From: Candidatus Gottesmanbacteria bacterium
Lineage (GTDB): Bacteria > Patescibacteriota > Microgenomatia > UBA10105 > UBA927
Reading direction: 5' to 3'
Length of the DNA stretch: 12,842 nucleotides
Assembly (NCBI GenBank): GCA_016182725.1
Contig: JACPFZ010000024.1
Span: 1-12,842, forward strand
Part shown: piece after piece, positions 1 through 6,224 of the stretch
Position numbering within the stretch: position 1 is the stretch's first letter
Layout: the number at the start of each line of letters is the position of its first letter
Program-made: the position numbers and the translations under genes
Notes under the pieces: model-generated
The model's database searches: none
Told to the model about the DNA's origin: nothing
The model's input: the letters and a program-made list of their open reading frames with translations, nothing else

Positions 1-48
1 AGGGAAATCCTGGGAGGATCAAGTGCGTCATAAGACACCGAATGGACA

Positions 49-84
49 GGGTTCAGCCTGATGCTCAGCCTGATGGCTGAACCC
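49..84. repeat. 10-bp perfect inverted repeat with 12-bp tandem repeat
   Basis: The arm gggttcagcc (49-58) is answered by ggctgaaccc (75-84), giving a perfect 10-bp stem with a 16-nt loop. Superimposed is a tandem 12-mer, tcagcctgatgc (53-64) followed by tcagcctgatgg (65-76), identical at 11 of 12 positions. No T-run follows on either strand, so an intrinsic terminator is unlikely. Function unknown. Confidence 0.6.
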
Positions 85-173
85 CTCCACCTGGGATGGT
101 CTATAGAAAAGCAGTGAGTTATTCACATAATTACACAGAATTGTGTATATATTTATGACTCATTCTTTTCTTG

Positions 174-240
174 CGCAAAACGCCTATCCTGAAGTAGTTA
201 AAAACATTTTCTTTAACTATTTCAATTTTGGCGTTTTGCG
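174..240. repeat. Long imperfect inverted repeat
   Basis: The outer arms cgcaaaacgcc (174-184) and ggcgttttgcg (230-240) pair perfectly over 11 bp. The inner arms gaagtagttaaa (191-202) and tttaactatttc (212-223) pair over 12 bp with one G-T wobble. A 6-nt by 6-nt internal loop separates the two stems and the apical loop is 9 nt. The 67-bp structure could fold as a long hairpin in RNA or as a cruciform in DNA. It lacks integron attC core motifs. It may be a palindromic insertion or a transcription boundary beyond recJ. Confidence 0.6.
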
Positions 241-247
241 GAAATAA

Positions 248-308
248 ACAATAACATCCTCATTTTCTACAGCACGGGAGCGCTGAACGAAGGTGAGGAT
301 GTTATTGT
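248..308 (-). terminator. Hairpin overlapping the recJ stop codon, possible terminator
   Basis: A perfect 15-bp inverted repeat: acaataacatcctca (248-262) against tgaggatgttattgt (294-308), with a 31-nt loop that itself has a 4-bp stem (cagc/gctg). Read on the minus strand, the first arm contains the last glutamine codon and TAA of recJ (302-307). The second arm is followed by TTTATTT, so it could end recJ transcription. The stem is AT-rich and the loop is long, so it is a poor canonical terminator. A palindromic repeat that landed at the gene end is equally possible. Confidence 0.5.
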
Positions 309-1951
309 AGGTGAATGTCTTTGAGTTTTAATTGCAACCGGCGACTCCCGTTCCAGGTATTCATGTCAATGGTATAGACAATATCAACGGATGTACCTGG
401 TTTCAATTCACCATACACGGTCCCCAGCCCAAATCCGATAGCCTCCATGGTATTTGAAATTTTTAACTTCAAATGCTTCCCATCGCTTCCTACCAGTCGA
501 ACATCGTCAACTGTTACATCACGTGTTGCAAATACCGGCTCCAGATTACCGAAACCAAAGGGTTCAAACTCTCGAATGGCCTTCCATAAATCCTCGGTTA
601 CTGCCTCAAGCGGAATTTCCGCATCAACGCGAAGCGTACGTTCTAACTTTTCGCTACTAAGCGATTCATTAGCAAACTTTTCTAATCGTTCTCGAAGAAC
701 AGACAAATATTGTGTCTCAATGGTAAACCCGGCGGCCATGGGATGCCCTCCCACGGCCACCAGGATATCGCTGCACGTTCGAATTGCTTCAACGATATTG
801 AATCCGGAAATAGATCGCGCAGACGCTTTAGAAATAGCATCTCCTTTGGAAACCACAATCGCCGGTCGATAAAATTCCTCCACCAACTTTCCTGCAACCA
901 ACCCAATAACTCCTTGATTGTAAGATGCATGACTCACAAAGATAAGTTTTCTTAAGGCGTCCCCTCTTTTTCTGTAAAAAGAGGGGACGCCTTGCAGCGC
1001 ATGGTGTGTCGTTTCTATCGTCAACTGCTGTCGTTCTTTATTTGTCAACCCCAGTTTTTGCGCAAGAATCATGGCTTTCTCTTTTTGTTTGGTACACAAA
1101 AGCCTCAGTGCATCCATGGCATGGACGAGCCTTCCCATGGCGTTGAGTCGTGGCGCCAGGATATGAGATATTTCATATGTTCCAATATTTCCCTTCATAA
1201 GTCCCGCATCAGTAATGAGTGCCTCAAGTCCAACTCGTTTTGTCGCATTGATCCCTGCGAGGCCATATTTGGCAATAGACCGATTCGGACCCACCAGCGG
1301 TACCATATCCGCAATGGTTCCAATAGTCGCGAGCGCCAACAGTTCACCAGGCTCAACCCCAGGGGTTGAGCAGGTTGAAAGAATCTCTTTCGCTACAAAC
1401 CAAGAAATTCCCGCCCCAGAAAGCTTGGTTGTATGAACAACCAAACAGTCGGGAAGTTTCTCCGGCTTCACATGATGATCGGTGACAATGACGTCTATTC
1501 CCAAACTTTTTGCGTATGCAACTTTTTCTCTCGCCGTAATCCCATGATCAACAGTGATAATGAGCGTCGGATGGTACTGTTCGTTCACAGTATCAATGCC
1601 TTTTTTTGACAATCCATATCCTTCGTCAACTCTGTGTGGAATGTATGGCATCACCCGTGCTCCAAGAGCATAGAGCGCCTCCCACATAATGGCACCTGCC
1701 GTGACGCCATCCGCATCATAGTCTGTGTAGACAACGATTGACTCATGGTCATTGATCGCTTCCTGTATGCGCGCAAGTGCTTTCTTCAGTGCCCGCCGGT
1801 CAATTCCGACCGCATCAGGAGGTAATGTGTGCGGTTCCGACGGATGTAAAAATTCCTCAATTTTTTTCTTTGAATCTAATCCTCGGTTCTTCAAAAGCAT
1901 GGGGATAATATCATCTCGTTGACACATGCCGGTGATGTTCCATTTCTTCAT
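302..1951 (-). CDS. recJ: Single-stranded-DNA-specific 5'-3' exonuclease RecJ
   Basis: RecJ degrades single-stranded DNA 5' to 3' in the cytoplasm, in recombinational repair (RecF pathway), mismatch repair and fork repair. From the start at MKKWNITG the protein is 549 residues, close to the usual length. The DHH phosphoesterase motifs are visible: DYDADG (77-82), VDHGI (134-138, often VDNGI), TDHH (157-160) and an IADMVPL segment (213-219). The DHHA1 domain carries GGHPMAAG (401-408), and an OB-like C-terminal domain begins near EPFGFGN (463-469). The frame stays open upstream to 2122, but that extension reads antisense to cca and lacks family similarity, so I chose 1951, which sits 17 nt after an extended -10 box. 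Oddity: residues of the linker before LIFVS are encoded by a 40-bp near-perfect palindrome (954-993). Diverges from cca. Confidence 0.95.
   Translation of the reverse strand: MKKWNITGMCQRDDIIPMLLKNRGLDSKKKIEEFLHPSEPHTLPPDAVGIDRRALKKALARIQEAINDHESIVVYTDYDADGVTAGAIMWEALYALGARVMPYIPHRVDEGYGLSKKGIDTVNEQYHPTLIITVDHGITAREKVAYAKSLGIDVIVTDHHVKPEKLPDCLVVHTTKLSGAGISWFVAKEILSTCSTPGVEPGELLALATIGTIADMVPLVGPNRSIAKYGLAGINATKRVGLEALITDAGLMKGNIGTYEISHILAPRLNAMGRLVHAMDALRLLCTKQKEKAMILAQKLGLTNKERQQLTIETTHHALQGVPSFYRKRGDALRKLIFVSHASYNQGVIGLVAGKLVEEFYRPAIVVSKGDAISKASARSISGFNIVEAIRTCSDILVAVGGHPMAAGFTIETQYLSVLRERLEKFANESLSSEKLERTLRVDAEIPLEAVTEDLWKAIREFEPFGFGNLEPVFATRDVTVDDVRLVGSDGKHLKLKISNTMEAIGFGLGTVYGELKPGTSVDIVYTIDMNTWNGSRRLQLKLKDIHLQ
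954..993. repeat. Palindromic element inside recJ coding sequence
   Basis: aaggcgtcccctcttttt (954-971) and its exact complement (976-993) form an 18-bp perfect stem with a 4-nt loop (ctgt). In recJ it encodes roughly GVPSFYRKRGDAL, between the DHH and DHHA1 domains just before LIFVSHASYNQG. The reading frame is kept. This resembles the Rickettsia palindromic elements, which insert in frame into protein genes, though no relationship is implied. Such perfection in coding DNA is not expected by chance. Confidence 0.75.
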
Positions 1952-1964
1952 ATCCTTTGTAGGG

Positions 1965-1970
1965 TATAAT
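1965..1970 (+). promoter_or_regulatory. -10 box of cca promoter
   Basis: A consensus TATAAT lies 9 nt before the chosen cca ATG (1980). There is no good -35 hexamer 16-18 bp upstream and no Shine-Dalgarno, so the mRNA would be leaderless or nearly so. The box shares bases 1969-1970 with the opposing recJ -10 box. Confidence 0.6.
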
Positions 1971-1997
1971 AATACCAGTATGACCAACTTGCCACAA
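1969..1997 (-). promoter_or_regulatory. Divergent recJ promoter with extended -10
   Basis: On the minus strand, TTGTGG (1992-1997) is followed by an exact 17-bp spacer and TATTAT (1969-1974), preceded by the extended -10 bases TGG (1975-1977). The -35 lies inside the first codons of cca. The expected start is near 1962, leaving a leader of about 11 nt before the recJ ATG at 1951. Confidence 0.6.
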
Positions 1998-3371
1998 CCG
2001 ACACAACTAATTATAAGTACGCTCAAAAAAGCAGGGTTTGAAGCATACGCAATCGGCGGATCAGTTCGCGATCTTCTCATGGACAAACCAACAAAGGGCT
2101 GGGATTTTACCACGAACGCCAAGCCGGAAGAAATCCTGAAACTGTTCCCCGATAGTTTCTATGATAACCAATTCGGCACAGTTGGCATAAAAATAACATC
2201 AAAAGAAAATCCGGAAATCACCGAGGATATCTATGAAATTACCACCTATCGCAGTGAAAAAGGATATAAAGATCATCGACACCCTGATAAAATTATCTGG
2301 GGAAAAACAGTAGAAGAAGATTTAGGAAGAAGAGATTTTACTATTAATGCCATCGCGTTTGATGGAAAAAATTTTATTGATCCGTTTGACGGCAGGAAAG
2401 ATATTGAGAAAAAAATTATTCGGGCCGTCGGAGATCCAAACGCGCGGCTTAGTGAAGATGCATTGCGGATGATGCGCGCAGTGCGCATCGCCAGTGAACT
2501 TGGATTTTTTATTGACGAGGATACACTTTCGGCTATTAAAAAAAACGTCGGCCAACTTTTAACAATTTCTGCTGAGCGCATCAGGGATGAGTTATTGAAG
2601 CTCCTCGCAAGCGGCTATCCGGCAGACGGAATACTGCTTCTTAAAAATAGTGGTATTTTGGAAAAAATTCTGCCGGAAATGGATACGGCATTCGGTGTTC
2701 CTCAAAAGAGTCCCAAACGCCACCATATCTACGATGTCGGAACACATTCCGTCATGGCGGTGAAATTTTGTCCGTCAAGCGATCCTATCGTGCGACTGGC
2801 GACCTTACTGCATGATGTGGGGAAACCCAAAACTTTTCAGAAGGAAGAAAAAACCGGCGTCATCACTTTTTACAATCACGAGGTTGTGGGCGCAAACATT
2901 GCAAAAGAGATAGCCCGTCGACTGCGTCTTTCCAAAAAACAATCGGAAAAACTCGTGACACTCATCCGCTGGCACCAGTTTACCGTTGATGAGCGTCAAA
3001 CGGATAGCGCCTTGCGGCGTTTAATCCGGCGCGTCGGGAAAGAAAATCTCGATGACATGCTTGCACTTCGTATCGGCGACAGGCTTGGGGGAGGTGCATT
3101 GGAAACAAGCTGGCGGTTAGAACTATTTAAAAAACGTCTTGAGGAAGTCCAAAAACAACCATTCACGGTTGCTGATCTCAACATAAACGGACACGATGTG
3201 ATGAGAGAGTTAAATTGTGCACCGGGTCCGATGGTTGGAAAATTATTGAATCAGTTATTCACCGAAGTAGAAGCAGGCACATTACCCAACGAACGGGACG
3301 CATTACTCAAACGCCTTGGACAACTGAAGCTCGTCGGTGTCTCCGCTTCTCCCATCGGTCCCAAAGAATAA
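1980..3371 (+). CDS. cca: CCA-adding tRNA nucleotidyltransferase (HD-domain type)
   Basis: Builds or repairs the 3'-terminal CCA of tRNAs from CTP and ATP without a template. The 463-residue protein shows the class II head: AIGGSVRDLL (24-33), RRDFTINA (117-124), and EDALRMMRAVR (159-169) for nucleotide selection. An RNA-binding region follows, then an HD phosphohydrolase domain with LLHDVGKP (276-283). The frame opens at 1926, inside recJ, but family similarity starts just after 1980 and a TATAAT lies at 1965-1970, so 1980 is preferred. Odd: the catalytic DxD motif normally aligned at WDFTT appears as G40-W41-D42, so the first metal-binding aspartate looks replaced by glycine (codon GGC; GAC would restore it). 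The last 65 nt overlap secF convergently. Confidence 0.93.
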   Translation: MTNLPQPTQLIISTLKKAGFEAYAIGGSVRDLLMDKPTKGWDFTTNAKPEEILKLFPDSFYDNQFGTVGIKITSKENPEITEDIYEITTYRSEKGYKDHRHPDKIIWGKTVEEDLGRRDFTINAIAFDGKNFIDPFDGRKDIEKKIIRAVGDPNARLSEDALRMMRAVRIASELGFFIDEDTLSAIKKNVGQLLTISAERIRDELLKLLASGYPADGILLLKNSGILEKILPEMDTAFGVPQKSPKRHHIYDVGTHSVMAVKFCPSSDPIVRLATLLHDVGKPKTFQKEEKTGVITFYNHEVVGANIAKEIARRLRLSKKQSEKLVTLIRWHQFTVDERQTDSALRRLIRRVGKENLDDMLALRIGDRLGGGALETSWRLELFKKRLEEVQKQPFTVADLNINGHDVMRELNCAPGPMVGKLLNQLFTEVEAGTLPNERDALLKRLGQLKLVGVSASPIGPKE

Positions 3372-4209
3372 GGATAGGGGTAGCCACAAATGGCGAAGAA
3401 TACGTTCCCGAAATAGTACCGACCAACAGGGCAACAGCAAACCATCGAATCGTTTCTCCTCCCATAAGCACGAGGGAGAGAAGCATGAAGATGATGGTGA
3501 AGGAATTCACGAGTGATCGGCCGAGGGTCTGTGTGAGGGCGCGGTCAGCAATTTCTTCAAACATTCCCTTTTCCCCCTTTTTCAGAAGTTCCCGAATACG
3601 GTCAAACACGACGATCGTATCGTGTACGGAAAAACTCATCGTGGTAAGAACGGCAGTCACAAATAACGTGTCTACTTCTACATGGATGGTTTGGCCCAGG
3701 ATAGCAAAAACTCCTGCCACCACCAGGAGATCATGAACGAGCGCTAAAATTGCGGAAACGCCGAATTTAATGTTTTTGAATACCCACGCCACATAGACGA
3801 GAATTGCAACAATGGCAAGTGCCGCGGCAACTAAAGCTTTTTGCAAAAGCTCTTTCCCTAACACCGGGCCAATCGTCTCGTTTCGGGAAATAATAGGCAC
3901 TTCTGACACTTGCAAGGATAAGTCTTTTTGAAAGGAAAGAATTTTGGCATCCGCTTCCGGCTTTGTCCGAATGATATACGCATTGTTTGTTGATTTTTGA
4001 AAACTAACGAGAGCAAGGTTATCTTTCTTCGCAACTTGTTCGATGACTGATTGCTGGACGCTATGTTTGAATGAAATTTCAAGTAACGTTCCGCCAGTGA
4101 AATCAATGGCCGGACGAAGACCAAATCGAAGCAGTGAAAATATACCCGGCACAAGCACAAGCGAAGAAATGAAAAAATAAATCCAGATATATTTTGAAAA
4201 TCTGATCAT
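3307..4209 (-). CDS. secF: Protein translocase subunit SecF
   Basis: Integral membrane partner of SecD; together they use the proton gradient to help pull preproteins through SecYEG at the late stage of export. The 300-residue length is typical. Visible are a first transmembrane helix (9-27), the conserved IDFTGGTLLEISF (35-47), a small extracytoplasmic domain, and five further membrane segments from about 124. SFSVHDTIVVFDRIRE (192-207) is the SecF signature, and the C-terminus is basic (WDRWEKRRHRR). The start ATG overlaps the secD TGA by four bases (4206-4209), suggesting translational coupling. The stop codon lies inside the 3' end of cca on the other strand, so the last 21 or so codons are antisense to cca and there is no space for a terminator between the genes. 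Confidence 0.95.
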   Translation of the reverse strand: MIRFSKYIWIYFFISSLVLVPGIFSLLRFGLRPAIDFTGGTLLEISFKHSVQQSVIEQVAKKDNLALVSFQKSTNNAYIIRTKPEADAKILSFQKDLSLQVSEVPIISRNETIGPVLGKELLQKALVAAALAIVAILVYVAWVFKNIKFGVSAILALVHDLLVVAGVFAILGQTIHVEVDTLFVTAVLTTMSFSVHDTIVVFDRIRELLKKGEKGMFEEIADRALTQTLGRSLVNSFTIIFMLLSLVLMGGETIRWFAVALLVGTISGTYSSPFVATPILILWDRWEKRRHRRASVVQGV

Positions 4210-5546
4210 TGTCTTTCTTTATACAACACACGAATCAATGTCCGCGTGACCACAATACCCGTAAATAAACTGGTCAGTACGCCAATAAATAACGTCAATG
4301 CAAATCCCCGCACCAGGCCGGAGACAGGCAACAGATGCCAATTACCAGGATTAAAAAGAATGAGGCAGGTAATAATCGTCGTAAAATTGGCATCGCGAAT
4401 GCTATCCCAAGCCCTGGTAAACCCAAGTTCCATCGCAATCTGCCAGGGTTTTCCTTTTCTCAGTTCCTCTTTGTACCTCTCAAAAATCAGGATGTTGCTA
4501 TCGACTGCCATACCAATGGAAAGAATAAACCCCGCAATCCCCGGAAGAGTCAGGGCAATAGGAATAAGTCGCACCAGAGCAAACGAAATAAGACCATAAA
4601 GGACAAGAGCGAGATCAGCCAGTAATCCAAGTCTTCCATATTTTGCCACCATAAAGATAGCAACAATGGCAAGTCCAATTGCTCCAGCACGTATGCTTTT
4701 TGCGACAGACTCCTGCCCTAGCGTTGCGCCAATTGTTCGCTTCTCAATAACGGTAACTGGTACGGGCAATGCGCCGGCATTGAGCTGTAATGCTAATATT
4801 TTGGCCGTATCCGTGGTGAAATTTCCTGTGATCACCGCGTTTCCGTCAGGAATCTGCGCATTCACAACCGGTGCGCTAATCGGGAAATCATCTAAAAATA
4901 TCGCAAGCGGCTTCCCTACGAGTTTCGCCGTTACATCGGCAAATTTTTTTGCGCCGTCACTCGTGAATTCCAGTGCAACTTCAGCTTCTCCCGTCTGATT
5001 GCTAAAACTTAAGCTCGCCCGCTTAAGATCCTTTCCGGTAATGCCAACCGGCTTTGTATTGGCAAGAGAAATAACCGCACCCGTAGTTGCTTCAAGCGCT
5101 TGTGGATCCGAAATCTCGCGAAACTCAAGTCTCGCGGTTTGTCCGATTGCTGCGACAGCCTGATCAACATTGGTAATACCGGGAAGTTCAACGATGACCC
5201 GGTAATTATCGCGACTGCGTGACGTTTGCACAATAGGTTCCGAAATGCCAAAAAAGTTCACCCTGCGTTCAATAACCTCTCGTACGGATTCCAGTGCGCT
5301 TGAGCGATCTTCTGGGGCAATATCTTTCATGTCAGCGGCTAAGGTAATATGCGTACCGCCAGAAAGATCCAATCCCAAATGCGTAACCAACGGTCTGCCA
5401 AAAAGAACAGGGGGATTGATAACTCGATCCACACGGAGCGGTCCAATGGCAAACTTCATGCGATACTGCTGGGGCAAATCAATAATGATGAGTGCTGCAG
5501 TAAAAATGATGATCAGTAAAAAAATTCGTCTGGAATTTTTTGCCAT
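4206..5546 (-). CDS. secD: Protein translocase subunit SecD
   Basis: Membrane component of the SecDF export motor. The 446-residue protein has an N-terminal helix (about 8-24), the conserved LGLDLSGGTHITL (57-69), a periplasm-facing P1-type domain (about 75-265) and five C-terminal membrane helices from about 285. Within these, GMAVDSNILIFERYKEEL (345-362) matches the conserved SecD motif with the proton-path aspartate D349. It is the short bacterial form, without large insertions. It follows the HTH/nucleotidyltransferase gene after 9 bp and has no Shine-Dalgarno, so it probably depends on coupling or leaderless-style initiation. Confidence 0.96.
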   Translation of the reverse strand: MAKNSRRIFLLIIIFTAALIIIDLPQQYRMKFAIGPLRVDRVINPPVLFGRPLVTHLGLDLSGGTHITLAADMKDIAPEDRSSALESVREVIERRVNFFGISEPIVQTSRSRDNYRVIVELPGITNVDQAVAAIGQTARLEFREISDPQALEATTGAVISLANTKPVGITGKDLKRASLSFSNQTGEAEVALEFTSDGAKKFADVTAKLVGKPLAIFLDDFPISAPVVNAQIPDGNAVITGNFTTDTAKILALQLNAGALPVPVTVIEKRTIGATLGQESVAKSIRAGAIGLAIVAIFMVAKYGRLGLLADLALVLYGLISFALVRLIPIALTLPGIAGFILSIGMAVDSNILIFERYKEELRKGKPWQIAMELGFTRAWDSIRDANFTTIITCLILFNPGNWHLLPVSGLVRGFALTLFIGVLTSLFTGIVVTRTLIRVLYKERQ

Positions 5547-5555
5547 AAGGCGGGT

Positions 5556-6134
5556 TTAATCCACTAATTCTTCTTCATCGCCGACAAGCATAACGCGCGA
5601 CCCAACGAGTGCTGAAAGTACAAAGGGGTCGCGGCGGCTTTTACGAAACGTAAATTCTTCCTCTGTCATGACGGTATAGTTGATTTCTTTGCCTCTGCGC
5701 ACTTCTTCCGATTTCACAAGCTGCGAAAGCTCGGGCAATACTACGGTACCGACCACCAGAAGATCCACATCCGTACTGGATCGTTTCGGAAGCCCCCGTA
5801 AGAATCGCCCTGATATAAACGCAAACTTGATCTTGCCTAGTTTTGCTTTCTGTTTCATAATGTCCCATCCCAATCCCGATGTTTTTCCAACTAACTCCAA
5901 AAGCTCAAAATAAAGGGGGTAATCGCGTCGCATGGCATAAAAGAGCCGATTCGCCCGTTGCTCCTTGGTCACCATGCCAGCTTTCTCCATATGAGAAAGC
6001 TCACGCCTCACGGCGTTAATCTCCTCGCCCACTTGGCGAACAATTTCGCGCACATGGAATATTGTCCCTGGGTGGGACAAAAACAGGGTAAGCATTTTTA
6101 CCCGGACTCTAGAAATGATGAGGTCTTCTAACAT
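5556..6134 (-). CDS. Winged-helix protein with C-terminal nucleotidyltransferase domain
   Basis: A 192-residue protein. Residues 1-75 form a winged-helix DNA-binding domain of the ArsR/MarR-like kind (FHVREIVRQVGEEINAVRRE as the helix-turn-helix, then a wing around ANRLFYAMRRDYPLYFEL). Residues 100-190 resemble a minimal polymerase-beta-fold nucleotidyltransferase: SGRFLRG (108-114), then STDVDLLVVG (120-129) with the metal-binding pair D122 and D124. The usual GS is GR here. I know the architecture from archaea and Patescibacteria; its targets are unknown. It may sense something through a transferase-like domain and regulate secDF, with which it is co-directional (9-bp gap). A good Shine-Dalgarno, AAAGGAG, lies at 6139-6145, directly beside the arm of a long hairpin. 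Confidence 0.85.
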   Translation of the reverse strand: MLEDLIISRVRVKMLTLFLSHPGTIFHVREIVRQVGEEINAVRRELSHMEKAGMVTKEQRANRLFYAMRRDYPLYFELLELVGKTSGLGWDIMKQKAKLGKIKFAFISGRFLRGLPKRSSTDVDLLVVGTVVLPELSQLVKSEEVRRGKEINYTVMTEEEFTFRKSRRDPFVLSALVGSRVMLVGDEEELVD

Positions 6135-6138
6135 ACTT

Positions 6139-6145
6139 CTCCTTT
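6139..6145 (-). promoter_or_regulatory. Shine-Dalgarno of the HTH/nucleotidyltransferase gene
   Basis: AAAGGAG on the minus strand, 4 nt before the ATG at 6134. It is one of only two clear Shine-Dalgarno sites in the window. It abuts the stem at 6146-6205, so folding of that element could affect ribosome access. Confidence 0.65.
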
Positions 6146-6205
6146 ATCCTAAAAATTTGCGGAAAGCTTCGCTTTCAAATGCTTTGCATCGCAAATTTTT
6201 AGGAT
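6146..6205. repeat. 16-bp inverted repeat enclosing two small hairpins
   Basis: atcctaaaaatttgcg (6146-6161) pairs perfectly with its complement at 6190-6205. The 28-nt interior is itself two hairpins: gaaagc-ttc-gctttc (6162-6176) and atgc-ttt-gcat (6179-6189), with a two-base linker. The predicted fold is a compact three-way junction. It sits between the DUF3048 stop (6225) and the HTH gene, immediately upstream of that gene's Shine-Dalgarno. There is no T-run after it on the minus strand, so it is not a canonical terminator there. It could be a cis-regulatory RNA, an operator, or a palindromic mobile repeat. Confidence 0.7.
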
Positions 6206-6224
6206 TACCTGGGCAGAAGAAAAT

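Larger units (their letters stand above)
1..301. other. Gene-free left end, rich in inverted repeats
   Basis: I see no convincing coding frame, tRNA or rRNA in this stretch. It is unusually structured. It holds a 10-bp hairpin with an internal 12-bp tandem repeat (49-84), a small 6-bp stem with a GAAT loop (132-147), a long imperfect inverted repeat (174-240), and a perfect 15-bp inverted repeat that overlaps the recJ stop codon (248-308). The three larger ones are listed separately. The arms do not share sequence with each other, so they are not copies of one repeat. The stretch may be the 3' intergenic region of recJ plus palindromic insertions, or part of a structured RNA. Nothing here decides between these. 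Confidence 0.6.

Noticed and set aside
174..240. Integron attC-like site
   Set aside because: It has long paired arms but lacks the RYYYAAC and GTTRRRY core boxes.
447..872. Plus-strand open frames within recJ, and similar frames opposite secD, comM and others
   Set aside because: They lie antisense to clearly recognisable genes and show no family signature or start signals.
1926..1979. Earlier cca start at 1926
   Set aside because: The extra 18 residues lie inside recJ and before the cca -10 box; conserved sequence begins after 1980.
1952..2122. Upstream extension of recJ to an ATG at 2122
   Set aside because: It reads antisense to conserved cca codons, shows no RecJ similarity, and lies upstream of the recJ promoter.
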